Below are positions 42,057 to 51,090 of a stretch of DNA of 64,000 bases, piece after piece. Numbering within the stretch: the stretch's first letter is position 1; each line of letters opens with the position of its first letter. A program made the translations under genes and the position numbers. The stretch is from Hyphomicrobiales bacterium (GTDB lineage: Bacteria > Pseudomonadota > Alphaproteobacteria > Rhizobiales > JAJFHC01), in the NCBI GenBank assembly GCA_021775835.1, contig JAJFHC010000070.1, positions 14,147 through 78,146 of the forward strand. The letters are read 5' to 3'. The notes under the pieces are model-generated. The model saw only the letters and a list, made by a program, of their open reading frames with translations, was not told the DNA's origin and made no database searches.

Positions 42057-43298
42057 ATGCTGTCTCTGGAATTTCTCCGTACCAACGCGCGCCTCCTGAC
42101 CTTCGGCGTCACGATGGCGTTTTTCTCCAGTTTTGGTCAGACCTTTTTCATTTCGCTGTTCGGCAGCGAAATCCGTGATGCATTCGATCTGGGGCACGGC
42201 GAATTCGGTTCACTCTATGCCGGTGCAACGCTATCGAGCGCGGCAACAATCATGCTGGTTGGCTGGCTGATCGACCGACACAGCTTGAAGCTTTTTTCCT
42301 GCGTGACTGTTGTCGGACTGGCGATCGCCTGCATGGCCATGGCTCATCTTTCGGGCATCGTGGCTCTGGCACTGACCCTCTTCGGCTTGCGATTGTTCGG
42401 ACAGGGGCTGATCAGCCACGCCTCTTTGGTGACCATGGGACGTTACTTTAGCAGGCAGAGAGGGCGGGCCATTGCGGTGGCGTCCTTTGGATATTCGATC
42501 GGAGAAGTACTGCTCCCTCCCCTCGTCGTCCTGGCGCTTGGTTTTGTCGCCTGGCAGACCATCTGGCAATCTGCGGCACTCTTTCTGATCGCCGTTGCCG
42601 TGCCAACCATCATATGGATCTTGCGCTCAATTCCCGTGTCGCCGGAGGCTTTAAGTGAACATAGCTCGGAGGTTGAGCAAGTCGACTGGACAGTGCGACA
42701 GACCCTCGCTGACCCTGGACTGTACCTGCGATTGCCTGTAACGCTTGCAACATCGGCTCTCGGAACGGGCTTGGTGTTCCATCAGGTGTACATAGCGGAA
42801 ACAAAAGGGTGGTCCCTCGCCCTTATTGCCGGTTCATTCAGCCTCTACGCCGTGACCGCCATAATTGCGACGATTGCTGCCGGTGTGATGGTCGACAAAG
42901 TTTCGGCAACCCGCGTAATGCCCTATTACCTTCTGCCCCTGGCAGTCACATGCATTCTTGTAGCGACACTGGAGGCCAACTGGGGTGCGCCGGTGTATTA
43001 CGGCGTAATGGGGATATCGTCAGGCATACACTTCGGCGTCACAGGCGCCGTGTGGGCAGAGCTTTACGGCGTCCGTCATCTCGGCGCCATTCGATCAGTC
43101 ATGCAGGCTGCAATGGTATTTTCTTCGGGTATCATGCCGGCGATCATGGGAATTTTGTTTGACTGGGGCATATCGGTCGCCGCGATTGGCTGGGGTGCTG
43201 CTGTCTATTGCCTGTTCAGCTCCGGGCTTGCCGGTCTCGCTTCAAAACCAGACCGGCACAATCCTCACGGTCAGCCAAAAAAAACGCCCGCTGGTTGA
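42057..43298 (+). CDS. MFS transporter
   Basis: Product of 413 residues with twelve hydrophobic segments: GVTMAFFSSFGQTFFISLFGSEIRDAFDLGHGEFGSLYAGATLSSAATIMLVGWLIDRHSLKLFS is the first helix pair with the family's motif A region, and RSVMQAAMVFSSGIMPAIMGILFD lies in the second half. The substrate is unknown. Its last residues KKTPAG are encoded by bases that also form the terminator of the convergent MFS gene (43277-43306). Confidence 0.92.
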   Translation: MLSLEFLRTNARLLTFGVTMAFFSSFGQTFFISLFGSEIRDAFDLGHGEFGSLYAGATLSSAATIMLVGWLIDRHSLKLFSCVTVVGLAIACMAMAHLSGIVALALTLFGLRLFGQGLISHASLVTMGRYFSRQRGRAIAVASFGYSIGEVLLPPLVVLALGFVAWQTIWQSAALFLIAVAVPTIIWILRSIPVSPEALSEHSSEVEQVDWTVRQTLADPGLYLRLPVTLATSALGTGLVFHQVYIAETKGWSLALIAGSFSLYAVTAIIATIAAGVMVDKVSATRVMPYYLLPLAVTCILVATLEANWGAPVYYGVMGISSGIHFGVTGAVWAELYGVRHLGAIRSVMQAAMVFSSGIMPAIMGILFDWGISVAAIGWGAAVYCLFSSGLAGLASKPDRHNPHGQPKKTPAG

Positions 43299-43306
43299 AC
43301 GGGCGT
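43277..43306 (-). terminator. Terminator of the minus-strand MFS gene, overlapping the stop of the plus-strand MFS gene
   Basis: The stem ACGCCCG (43284-43290) and CGGGCGT (43300-43306) with a nine-base loop is followed on the minus strand by eight T (the A-run at 43277-43284 on the plus strand). It lies 122 bp after the stop of the minus-strand gene at 43429. The TGA of the plus-strand gene (43296-43298) is in its loop, so the last six codons of that gene (KKTPAG) double as terminator sequence. It is strong in one direction; the plus strand lacks a T-run after the stem. Confidence 0.85.
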
Positions 43307-43428
43307 GGTCTCGCAAGGTGTTTAAATCTGAGGGTTGACCCGAAGGCTCTCTCCAACCTGATCTCAAAAGTGGATGTAAGACCGCTCTTCAGAATTTCAA
43401 GTACCAATCCAATAATGGCATCAACCTC

Positions 43429-44631
43429 TCACACGGACTTCAGACTGCGCCTGGCAGTTGCGAGGAGTACAACAATCAGGATGATTCCGGCGGCACCATA
43501 ATACGGCAGGATAGTTCGAAGTGTTTCTTCACTAACGGTATCCGCTCCCGAAGCAAACCAGGCACTCAAGAACAACATTCCACTCAGCGTCAGTCTCCCG
43601 AACAGATTCTGGAATGAAAGATACGTTGCCCGATACCCGCTCTCGATTCTCGGGTGAGTAATCTCCAGGATCAGCGGCTTTGAAAGCGCATCGGGCACCA
43701 TGCGCAATACCAGCAGAAAGATTGCGGCGGGGTGCACCAGGAATGCGAGGGCCAGTATCAATCCGGTCTGCATGGACATTGCCATCATGAGGTTTCCGAT
43801 GGTTCCTATCCGCCGTCTCAAAGTCAGGACTCCCGCTCCCGCAATAACCGACACGGTCATCATCGTTGCGATGATGAGCCCTGAAACGAGCGGCGTTTCC
43901 GCTGCATACCCGGCCTTGGACAGCGTTTCCTTGAGATACGGTTGTGCGAAGACATACGGGACATGGCTCAACACATACGTACCAACGGCAAATACGAAGA
44001 TCCATAAAAGGACCCGATCCCTGACACGGTTCAGGACAACCAATAACTGTCTCAGCGGTGCTGCCGAGCGTGCATGACCGACGGGGCGAGGCGGTTCGCG
44101 GAAAAAGAACACCAGCACCAGACCGCCGAGCCCTGCGACAGCAGTCAGCAGATAGGCCGGCCGTACCGAGTCGATTGAGATAAACCCACCAAGCGCTGCG
44201 GACACAGCGAGCGCCGCATAAGTGAAACGCCACGAACGGACTTCCTGTGCTGCAACTTCATCCTGTCTTTCCTCGGCAACGAGTGAGTCATAAAGCAGCG
44301 CATTGTCGGTGCCCGACGTAAACGCACTGCCGGCGCCCAGCATAATTTGCGCAATGACGAAAATTTCGAAACTTGCCGCGCCGAAAAGCAGAAGGCATCC
44401 CATAACATTTGCGGTCATGGCAATGACAAGAGTTATCCGCCTGCCAAGGTAATCTGAAAAATAGCCAGACGGGACCTCGACGATAACTGTGCTTAAATCA
44501 AGGATCGCCGCCAGCAGGATCGCCTCTGCCGCCGTGACGACGCTCTCGAAATACAGGAACCACGCCGCCTGCCAGAATAACAGGCTGCGGCACAGCTGAA
44601 AGTAGGGATAAAGGACAATGTTTCTGTTCAT
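43429..44631 (-). CDS. MFS transporter
   Basis: Product of 400 residues from ATG 44631; the frame continues upstream to 44727 without family sequence. Twelve hydrophobic segments, with VEVPSGYFSDYLGRRITLVIAMTANVMGCLL as the conserved motif A region and TSGTDNALLYDSLVAEE (motif of the drug-resistance subgroup). It probably exports a drug or metabolite. It ends at the terminator 43277-43306 and lies downstream of the TfoX gene on the minus strand (73 bp). Confidence 0.9.
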   Translation of the reverse strand: MNRNIVLYPYFQLCRSLLFWQAAWFLYFESVVTAAEAILLAAILDLSTVIVEVPSGYFSDYLGRRITLVIAMTANVMGCLLLFGAASFEIFVIAQIMLGAGSAFTSGTDNALLYDSLVAEERQDEVAAQEVRSWRFTYAALAVSAALGGFISIDSVRPAYLLTAVAGLGGLVLVFFFREPPRPVGHARSAAPLRQLLVVLNRVRDRVLLWIFVFAVGTYVLSHVPYVFAQPYLKETLSKAGYAAETPLVSGLIIATMMTVSVIAGAGVLTLRRRIGTIGNLMMAMSMQTGLILALAFLVHPAAIFLLVLRMVPDALSKPLILEITHPRIESGYRATYLSFQNLFGRLTLSGMLFLSAWFASGADTVSEETLRTILPYYGAAGIILIVVLLATARRSLKSV

Positions 44632-44704
44632 GGCGCTTTCGGGCGCCTTTCCTGGGACGGCGCGGTGGTGCGGAACTGTTTCAATGAGAGATGGCAGCCC
44701 TCGG

Positions 44705-45037
44705 CTACTTGAGGGCACGGGCGGCATGAATGGCCTCGACCGCCCAGTCGACGATCAGACTTGCATCGTCAAGCACTTCATCAGGAACCCGAAAGTACTT
44801 CCGGACATCGACAGTTCCTCCCTTCTTTTTGTATGAAAACGGTTCACTGTCAGCGTCTTCATATTTCACCCGTGTGATGTCATCGACGACAAAATACAAC
44901 GTCCCTCCCATGACCATAGCAAACTGGACACCGTCCTGGCGGAATGCCCGACCGCTGAAGAATCTTTGCTCGTCCAGATTTCCCAGGGGTTCAAGCAACT
45001 CGCGAACGTAATTCATGAAGCTTTCGTTGATAGCCAT
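44705..45037 (-). CDS. TfoX/Sxy N-terminal-domain protein
   Basis: Product of 110 residues from ATG 45037. The sequence NYVRELLEPLGNLDEQRFFSGRAFRQDGVQFAMVMGGTLYFVVDDITRVKYEDADSEPFSYKKKG matches the TfoX N-terminal domain. In gamma-proteobacteria TfoX/Sxy controls competence; alphaproteobacterial single-domain relatives have unknown roles. No C-terminal DNA-binding half is present, so it may be an adaptor, not a regulator on its own. Confidence 0.9.
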   Translation of the reverse strand: MAINESFMNYVRELLEPLGNLDEQRFFSGRAFRQDGVQFAMVMGGTLYFVVDDITRVKYEDADSEPFSYKKKGGTVDVRKYFRVPDEVLDDASLIVDWAVEAIHAARALK

Positions 45038-45221
45038 AGCCCGGTTCCCATAACACCTCGGTGCACGTTGTACGCCCAAATTCCGCGTCGACCGCCGTCA
45101 CACTACCTCAATTATCTGTCAGTAATTGGCAGGATGGTTTCCAATTCCAGTTGTGCCTGATGTGTTGTATCAACAGACCTCAGTTTTGCACTCCAGAACA
45201 CCCTGGGCAGGCTTCAAGAAC

Positions 45222-47267
45222 ATGACACTCGAAAACAATGCTTTTCTTCAGCAATGGGACACATCACTCGAAATCCCACCATTCGAAGCCATCACGACAG
45301 AACAATTCCCGCCGGCATTTCAGAGAGCATTCAACGATCATCAAACCGAAATTGACGCTATTGCCGACGAACCGGCAAAGCCCACTTTCCAGAACACAAT
45401 CGAGGCACTCGAGGATAGCGGACAGTTGCTGAGTCGTGTCAGCAGTGTGTTCTTTGCTCTAGCTGGCACGGACACAAACGATGCCTTGCAGAAAATCCAG
45501 AAGGATGTCGCCCCGACTCTTTCTCGCCATTACAGCGAGATCTATCTGAACCAGACGTTGTTTGACCGGGTCCATACGCTTTTCAATACTATGGACACTC
45601 TTGATCTGACCTCCGAGCAACGCCGGGTTCTGGAGCGATACAACACGTTGTTTGAACGGAGCGGCGCCTCACTGTCGCTTGAAGCACGGCTGCGAATGAA
45701 AGAGATCGCGTCTTCGCATGCAGCACTGACAACGTCATTCGCCCAAAACGTGCTGGCGGACGAACGCGAATTCATGCTCGTACTCGATTCCCGTGACGAC
45801 CTTGACGGACTCCCCGGGTTCGTTGTGGAAAGCGCCGCGGCGGCTGCGAGCGAGCGTGGCCTGGAGGGAAAGTTCGTCATAACCCTTGCGCGGTCCAGCA
45901 TAGATCCTTTCCTGACCTTCTCGGCCCGACGCGACTTGCGGCAAACAGCCTTTGAAGCCTGGACCAAACGAGGGGAGAATGATGGCAAATTCGACAATCG
46001 AGACATAATCTCTCAGATCGTTGCGCTGCGCCACGAACAGGCAGAGCTGCTTGGTTTCGGTTCATTCGCGGAATTTGCGCTCGACGACACCATGGCAGGT
46101 ACACCGCAAGCCGTCAGAGACCTATTGCTGGCAGTCTGGGCGCCGGCCCGCGCGCAAGCCCTGATCGAACGCGATCAGCTCCAAGACATGATTTCCTCAG
46201 AAGGCGGCAACTTCGATCTTGAGGCCTGGGACTGGCGTTTCTACTCGGAGAGAGTCCGAAAGCAACTCCACGACCTCGATGAGACCGAACTGAAGCCTTA
46301 CTTCCAGCTGGACCAGATTATCCAGGCGGCCTTTTATACTGCGGGCAAACTGTTCGGCTTGAGCTTTGAGGAGCGTTCGGATTTGCCGCGGTACCACAAG
46401 GATGTGCGCGGATGGGAAGTTACCAACAGCGACGGCGGGCACGTCGGCATATTTTTCGGCGACTATTTTGCGCGCCCTTCAAAGAGAAGTGGTGCGTGGA
46501 TGCAGCAATTGAGACCGCAGCACCGGTGCGGAAAAGATGTCAGTCCGATTATTCTCAATGTGATGAATTTTTCGAAAGGGCCAGATGGTGCACCGACCTT
46601 GCTGAGTTTCGACGACGCGCGCACCCTGTTTCATGAGTTCGGTCATGCTTTGCATGGCCTGCTCTCAAATGTGACCTATCCGATCATTGCGGGTACGAAA
46701 GTCTCGCGTGACTTTGTCGAATTGCCTTCCCAGCTTTTCGAACATTGGCTGGAACAACCGGAAGTCCTTCAACAGTTCGCCGTTCATCACGTGACAGGTG
46801 CAGCGATCCCCCAGGCTCTGCTCACTCGTTTGCTTGGCGCACAAACATTCAATCAGGGGTTCGCAACGGTGGAGTACGTGTCATCGGCACTCGTCGATCT
46901 CGACCTGCACTGCTCAGACCCGGAATTGTTGAAAGACGCGGCTGCCTTCGAATCGCAATCGCTTGGGCGTATCGACATGCCCAAAGAGATTGCCATGCGC
47001 CACAGGCTCCCTCATTTCCTGCATCTGTTTTCGTCCTATGCGTATGCTTCCTCCTACTACAGCTACATGTGGTCGGAGGTTATGGATGCCGACGCATTCG
47101 GCGCCTTCGAGGAGGCCGGCGACATCTTCGATTCGGCAACTGCCGATCGGCTTTACGGCGAAATATACTCCACCGGAGGCCGCAACGACCCTAATGACGC
47201 TTACATTGCCTTTAGAGGCCGGCCACCGGAAATAGGATCATTGCTAGAGAAACGGGGGCTAGCGTAA
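45222..47267 (+). CDS. dcp: M3-family metallopeptidase (Dcp/oligopeptidase A type)
   Basis: Product of 681 residues from ATG 45222; the frame runs to 45126, but the chosen start gives the usual N-terminus (NNAFLQQWDTSLEIPPFEAITTEQFPPAFQRAFNDHQTEIDAI). The zinc motif is TLFHEFGHALHG (HEFGH, first His about 471), and the second part of the site is in the EIAMRHRLPHFLHLFSSYAYASSYYSYMWSEVMDADAF region. No signal peptide is seen, so it is cytoplasmic and degrades small peptides. The call lies between peptidyl-dipeptidase Dcp and oligopeptidase A, and the C-terminal YSYMWS is like Dcp. Confidence 0.9.
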   Translation: MTLENNAFLQQWDTSLEIPPFEAITTEQFPPAFQRAFNDHQTEIDAIADEPAKPTFQNTIEALEDSGQLLSRVSSVFFALAGTDTNDALQKIQKDVAPTLSRHYSEIYLNQTLFDRVHTLFNTMDTLDLTSEQRRVLERYNTLFERSGASLSLEARLRMKEIASSHAALTTSFAQNVLADEREFMLVLDSRDDLDGLPGFVVESAAAAASERGLEGKFVITLARSSIDPFLTFSARRDLRQTAFEAWTKRGENDGKFDNRDIISQIVALRHEQAELLGFGSFAEFALDDTMAGTPQAVRDLLLAVWAPARAQALIERDQLQDMISSEGGNFDLEAWDWRFYSERVRKQLHDLDETELKPYFQLDQIIQAAFYTAGKLFGLSFEERSDLPRYHKDVRGWEVTNSDGGHVGIFFGDYFARPSKRSGAWMQQLRPQHRCGKDVSPIILNVMNFSKGPDGAPTLLSFDDARTLFHEFGHALHGLLSNVTYPIIAGTKVSRDFVELPSQLFEHWLEQPEVLQQFAVHHVTGAAIPQALLTRLLGAQTFNQGFATVEYVSSALVDLDLHCSDPELLKDAAAFESQSLGRIDMPKEIAMRHRLPHFLHLFSSYAYASSYYSYMWSEVMDADAFGAFEEAGDIFDSATADRLYGEIYSTGGRNDPNDAYIAFRGRPPEIGSLLEKRGLA

Positions 47268-47366
47268 CGGTCATCTCCGTCTGCCAGCGACACGGCTGTT
47301 GCATCATGTTGACACTGGTGCGAGATTGTAGACCATTGGTTGGCAAATGGTTTCGGGGGGAACAAC

Positions 47367-48284
47367 GTGGCTGATTTTTCGTGCTATGTGTCGATAGAAA
47401 ACAGGACACATGTGCCGATGACAATGGTTGGAGCGCCATCGAATCCATCTCAAGGGTTCTGGAAAATGCCACCGTCGCCGGTGATTGCACCAGGCCGGTC
47501 GTCACCGGAGCTGCACCTGTCTGATCGGGCTGGCCCAATTGGTACACAGGGCGACATTACCTACGTCTTGCACTATGCGGATATCGAATATTGTGTGGGA
47601 TTCCGGTTCTCCGATCCCTTTACGGGAAACAATGAAGGCTCAGCCTGCGTGACAATCAAGGACTATGCTGACCCTTCTTTGCCACTGAACCCGGGCATGA
47701 TCAGATCGACGGTGAGTGCGCGTTCCGGCGAGGATGAGGCCTGGGCGCGCAAGATCCCGCAAACAGGGCACCCTTTGCATTTGAAGTATGTTGTGGAGGA
47801 AGCGACCTCCGGGACGATCATGCGGCTTAAACGGCTGACGGGCAAAAAACTGTCAGAACTGGACGATGAGACCTATCTGATCACCACGGCCGCGGATCAC
47901 CCGTTTCGATTGCCGGTGGATGCACAATTCAAGAAATTCAAGAAAGCCGGTGACCACTGGGATATGCAAAGCGCCCTTCACCTGTCCGACACTGACCCGG
48001 CGTTTGACCTTGTGATCAAGGAGTATGATCCGGTTAGCCCTGACGATCGTCTGGGCGCGGTTCGAATTGACCCTGCCAAAAAATCGCTGACCACTTACTG
48101 GTCCAATGGTGAACTCTATACAACTGATTTCAATTATGATCAGCCTTCGGTCCTGACATTACACAGCTTCAAGCTTAGCAATCGTGACACTTCTTCGGCG
48201 AATGAATTCTCCAGGGGACTCCCAGATCCCAGTGTAGAGTCAACTTACGATCTTGAGATTTCATTCTCGAGTATTGGCACCTGA
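47367..48284 (+). CDS. Candidate aegerolysin-like beta-sandwich protein with a C2-like C-terminal part
   Basis: Product of 305 residues from GTG 47367, with a strong GGGGGG site 7 bases before. The N-terminal 100 residues have the pattern of aegerolysins and related beta-sandwich proteins (SIENRTHVPMTMVG, QGFWKMPPSPVIAPG, GPIGTQGDITYVLHY, CVGFRFSDPFTGNNEGSAC). The remainder (SALHLSDTDPAFDLVIKEYDPVSPDDRLGAVRID) resembles the calcium-binding loop region of a C2 domain. Aegerolysins bind membrane lipids and partner with pore-forming proteins. No signal peptide is seen. The assignment is by pattern only. Confidence 0.5.
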   Translation: MADFSCYVSIENRTHVPMTMVGAPSNPSQGFWKMPPSPVIAPGRSSPELHLSDRAGPIGTQGDITYVLHYADIEYCVGFRFSDPFTGNNEGSACVTIKDYADPSLPLNPGMIRSTVSARSGEDEAWARKIPQTGHPLHLKYVVEEATSGTIMRLKRLTGKKLSELDDETYLITTAADHPFRLPVDAQFKKFKKAGDHWDMQSALHLSDTDPAFDLVIKEYDPVSPDDRLGAVRIDPAKKSLTTYWSNGELYTTDFNYDQPSVLTLHSFKLSNRDTSSANEFSRGLPDPSVESTYDLEISFSSIGT

Positions 48285-48356
48285 ATCAGTATTCCATTGC
48301 GCCGTCCCCACTGTTGTGGTTAGTCCGGCATTCCCAACGCGTGTATTGGTTTTGCG

Positions 48357-48890
48357 ATGTCAAACAAACTGTTTTTCTTTGGGTCCCTCCGGGATGCCGA
48401 TCTCTTCGAGATTGTTATCGGACGCCCTCTGTCGGCCTTCAAATGTAGCCACGCGGTGCTGGCGGATCACACCGTCGAGCGCCTGAAGGAATTCCCCTAT
48501 CCGAGACTTGTGCGGGCACCGGGTCGTAATGCGACCGGGCTCCTTGTAGGCGGTCTCGAGCATTGGGAAATCGAGCGTACGAGTTTCTACGAGACCGCAG
48601 AATATGACCTGATTACGCTGGCCGTGAACACTTCGACGGGAACTGTAGATACAGGTTGCTACATCGCAACAGACAGTCTGGAAACCATGGCGGAGACGGG
48701 AATATCCTGGTCGATCGACGAATGGCGAGAGGACGCCAAGACCACCGCAATGGCAGAAGCGGAAATCGCAATGGGTTCATACTTCGGTCGGATACCCAGA
48801 GATCAGATCGACAATTACTGGGAAGAAATCGAACTGCTGGCTGAACAACTGTTGGCGGAACGGGAACGTACACGCACGGATGTCGCTTGA
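48357..48890 (+). CDS. Gamma-glutamylcyclotransferase-like (GGCT fold) protein
   Basis: Product of 177 residues. NKLFFFGSLRDADLFEIVIGRPL at the N-terminus is the FGSL motif of the GGCT/AIG2 fold, and IERTSFYETAEYDLITLAVN carries a candidate catalytic Glu. Members release 5-oxoproline from gamma-glutamyl peptides or act as gamma-glutamylamine cyclotransferases. The C-terminal third (TAMAEAEIAMGSYFGRIPRDQIDNYWEEIELLAEQLLAER) is helical and charged. It follows the aegerolysin-like gene by 72 bp. Confidence 0.75.
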   Translation: MSNKLFFFGSLRDADLFEIVIGRPLSAFKCSHAVLADHTVERLKEFPYPRLVRAPGRNATGLLVGGLEHWEIERTSFYETAEYDLITLAVNTSTGTVDTGCYIATDSLETMAETGISWSIDEWREDAKTTAMAEAEIAMGSYFGRIPRDQIDNYWEEIELLAEQLLAERERTRTDVA

Positions 48891-48948
48891 CTTCAAACTG
48901 ATTCAACGTGGCTGCATGAGTCCCCTGGTCTTTCTCTGAAAACGACAG

Positions 48949-49071
48949 AACCCCCGCCTCGGGAGACGGGGGTTGCTGTGACCGGTCCGCACCGGCATCC
49001 CAGAAGGGGACTGGGATCTCGACGGTATGCCCAGTTGCCTCAAAGGGCAAGCATGGTCGTGATTAACCATG
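48949..49071. ncRNA. Five consecutive hairpins in a convergent spacer, candidate structured RNA
   Basis: Between the GGCT-like gene (plus, ends 48890) and the membrane gene (minus, ends 49115). Stems in order: 48949-48956/48967-48974 (AACCCCCG pairs with CGGGGGTT, extending as CTC/GAG after a mismatch), 48982-48986/48991-48995 (CCGGT/ACCGG), 48997-49003/49011-49017 (ATCCCAG/CTGGGAT), 49035-49039/49046-49050 (TTGCC/GGCAA), and 49052-49057/49066-49071 (CATGGT/ACCATG). The first is the strongest and could end transcription from either side. No family is recognised and the strand is not decided. Confidence 0.35.
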
Positions 49072-49114
49072 AACCAGTTATTAACGGCTGTTGCAAATCG
49101 GAGCACAACAAGCG

Positions 49115-49423
49115 TCAAATGACGAGCAGATAGGGAATCGCGCCGACACCTGCCACCATCAGGGCAAAAACAAACATTCCCAGATAGGTCAGGCCTCTTT
49201 GCCTGACAGGTCTGTCGTCAGGTGAGAACACCCAGGCGAGCACACGTGCCACCACATATGTCAAGAATGCAGGGGCGACAGCGAAAACAATCACAAAGGT
49301 GTAGTACCGCCGCAGATCCTCTGGCGGCGTGTAGAGCGCATAGAGGCAGGCGCCAAGCGCAAACACCAGGAACACGAAGTACAACCTTGTGCCAAGCCTC
49401 AGTAAGCCACGCGACAGTATCAT
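49115..49423 (-). CDS. Small membrane protein with three hydrophobic segments, unknown
   Basis: Product of 102 residues. Hydrophobic segments at about 14-32, 40-66 and 77-101 (LGTRLYFVFLVFALGACLYALY, YYTFVIVFAVAPAFLTYVVARVLAWVF, LTYLGMFVFALMVAGVGAIPYLLVI). No family recognised. It is alone on the minus strand and is convergent with the GGCT-like gene across the hairpin-rich spacer. Confidence 0.7.
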   Translation of the reverse strand: MILSRGLLRLGTRLYFVFLVFALGACLYALYTPPEDLRRYYTFVIVFAVAPAFLTYVVARVLAWVFSPDDRPVRQRGLTYLGMFVFALMVAGVGAIPYLLVI

Positions 49424-49506
49424 GTCTTGAATTATGTGGAATCAAACTCCAGACCGCAAGGCTTCTGATTGGTAAATGGTCGTGTTTTATTATTGTGAAC
49501 CTGCGA

Positions 49507-49890
49507 TCAACTGACTTGCGACGCTGCGTCTTTGGCCGCCTGGGCCAACAATTCGTTCACCTGTCCGACCTGCTCAGTTGGTATGGGTACGAGCAAACGG
49601 CTCGCCCCGATGACCAATGACAATGCCACGAAGTTCGGGTCTTTCAGCGGCAGGGCTCCAATCATGGCCGGTGGTGGTGTCGGCACAGAAAAAAGACTGT
49701 CCTCGGCAGGTGGGTTTTGCTTGGCGCTTGCATCGATTTCGACAAACAGTCTCGAGATGATTTCCATGCACAAATTTTGATCGGCAGCAAACCTGACGGT
49801 TTCTTCGCCACCGCGCATCGCGAACACTTCAATCGTTCCATCGTCCAGGCGCCGTGAATAGGTACCGTCTTTGCTTGGGGTATCGTTCAT
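49507..49890 (-). CDS. Small soluble protein, unknown
   Basis: Product of 127 residues with no signal peptide or membrane segment. Segments GTYSRRLDDGTIEVFAMRGGEETVRFAADQNLCMEIISRLF and FVALSLVIGASRLLVPIPTEQVGQVNELLAQAAK suggest a folded alpha/beta protein with a flexible Pro-rich middle (SVPTPPPAMIGALPLKD). I do not recognise the family. It lies 51 bp upstream (on the minus strand, downstream) of the FAD monooxygenase gene end, so could share transcription. Confidence 0.65.
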   Translation of the reverse strand: MNDTPSKDGTYSRRLDDGTIEVFAMRGGEETVRFAADQNLCMEIISRLFVEIDASAKQNPPAEDSLFSVPTPPPAMIGALPLKDPNFVALSLVIGASRLLVPIPTEQVGQVNELLAQAAKDAASQVS

Positions 49891-49941
49891 TGAAAATCCT
49901 TTTTAGCTAACATCGCCCGATTGTGAGTGTTGTTGGTGCAG

Positions 49942-51090
49942 CTATGGCGACTTGTTGATGAGAGGTGCCCAGCCTGACCTCAGGATTCTCGATCCGACCA
50001 TCTTGAAGGCTGCATTGCGAAGTCGGACTTTCAATTGCCCTTCCGTTCTGACAATGCTCATTCTGCGTACCGATTGTTCCTGCACGTACTGGATACGCGG
50101 ACGGCGACGTGTCTCGAACACCTCCAGACACCCGGGAATGTTCTCCTGGTCTGCTGCCAATGTTTCGGCAAGCACCAGTGCATCCTCCATCGCCATTGCA
50201 GCACCCTGGGCAAGAGTCGGCAGGGTTGCATGAGCCGCATCACCAATCAGCACCGCATTCCCCTGCGTCCACGTTTCCAAGGCAACCTGTTTCAAACCGT
50301 CCTTGAGAGCTTTCCTGTGATCGTCGCCTTCGAGGACCGATGACGCTGCGCCGCCAAAGTTCTCGAATTCTGTGATCAAGTCACCGCCTGAAGGCCCAAG
50401 GTCGTCGGCGCAGACCATTGCATAAACATACACTGCGCGCTCATCGATCGGCATAACCAACATTGCCCGTTTTTCACCAACCATGTACCGAGGCGATGTT
50501 ACTCCGGCGGGCCTTGCCGTAATGTAGCGCCAGCATTGATATCCCATGTATTCCGGCAATGGCGCTTCCGGAAAGAGAAGCTTTCTGGTTCGAGAACTTA
50601 CCCCATCCGCGCCTATGACAAGATCGAATGTGTCGTTTGTTCCATCAGAGAACCTGACCATCGCACCGTCAGGCACCTGAACTATATCGACAGGTTCAAC
50701 CCCCAGGCGGATATCCGGCCCATTGAGACGGTCCCACAGTGCCCGATGGAAAACCGACCGGCGCAGTGCCATGAAGGGCGGCCAGTCTTTTGTCGCCCCT
50801 TTGGTTTTGGTCAGGTCGAGGGCAGCGAGTTCACGCCCCTGACCGTCGGTATAGACAATGTGGGAAATCCTCGTTGCCCGTTTTTCCAGGAAGACACCCA
50901 ATCCCAACTCGCCCGCTGCCCGCACGGCGTTTCCCGGCAGGTGCAATCCGGTGCCTTCTTCATCGAAGGACTTACGTTTTTCCACAACCCGCGCCGTCAA
51001 TCCCTTTTGCCGCAGAGCAATGGCAACGGAAAGCCCGGCAATCCCGGCACCCACGATCAGCACCCGAATGTTTGACGACGTAAGCGGCAC
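49942..51090 (-). CDS. FAD-dependent monooxygenase (salicylate hydroxylase-like)
   Basis: Product of 382 residues from GTG 51090, preceded by GGGGAA 8 bases before; the frame continues to 51285, but that extension has no family sequence. FAD-binding motifs: IRVLIVGAGIAGLSVAIALRQKGLTARVVEK at the N-terminus (GxGxxG), DLVIGADGVSSRTR (DG motif) and VLIGDAAHATLPTLAQGAAMAMEDALVLAE. The enzyme hydroxylates a small aromatic or related compound with NAD(P)H and O2. Aromatic substrates such as salicylate or hydroxyindoles are typical; the gene lies near the tryptophan-degrading pair, but no substrate link is proven. Confidence 0.9.
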   Translation of the reverse strand: MPLTSSNIRVLIVGAGIAGLSVAIALRQKGLTARVVEKRKSFDEEGTGLHLPGNAVRAAGELGLGVFLEKRATRISHIVYTDGQGRELAALDLTKTKGATKDWPPFMALRRSVFHRALWDRLNGPDIRLGVEPVDIVQVPDGAMVRFSDGTNDTFDLVIGADGVSSRTRKLLFPEAPLPEYMGYQCWRYITARPAGVTSPRYMVGEKRAMLVMPIDERAVYVYAMVCADDLGPSGGDLITEFENFGGAASSVLEGDDHRKALKDGLKQVALETWTQGNAVLIGDAAHATLPTLAQGAAMAMEDALVLAETLAADQENIPGCLEVFETRRRPRIQYVQEQSVRRMSIVRTEGQLKVRLRNAAFKMVGSRILRSGWAPLINKSP

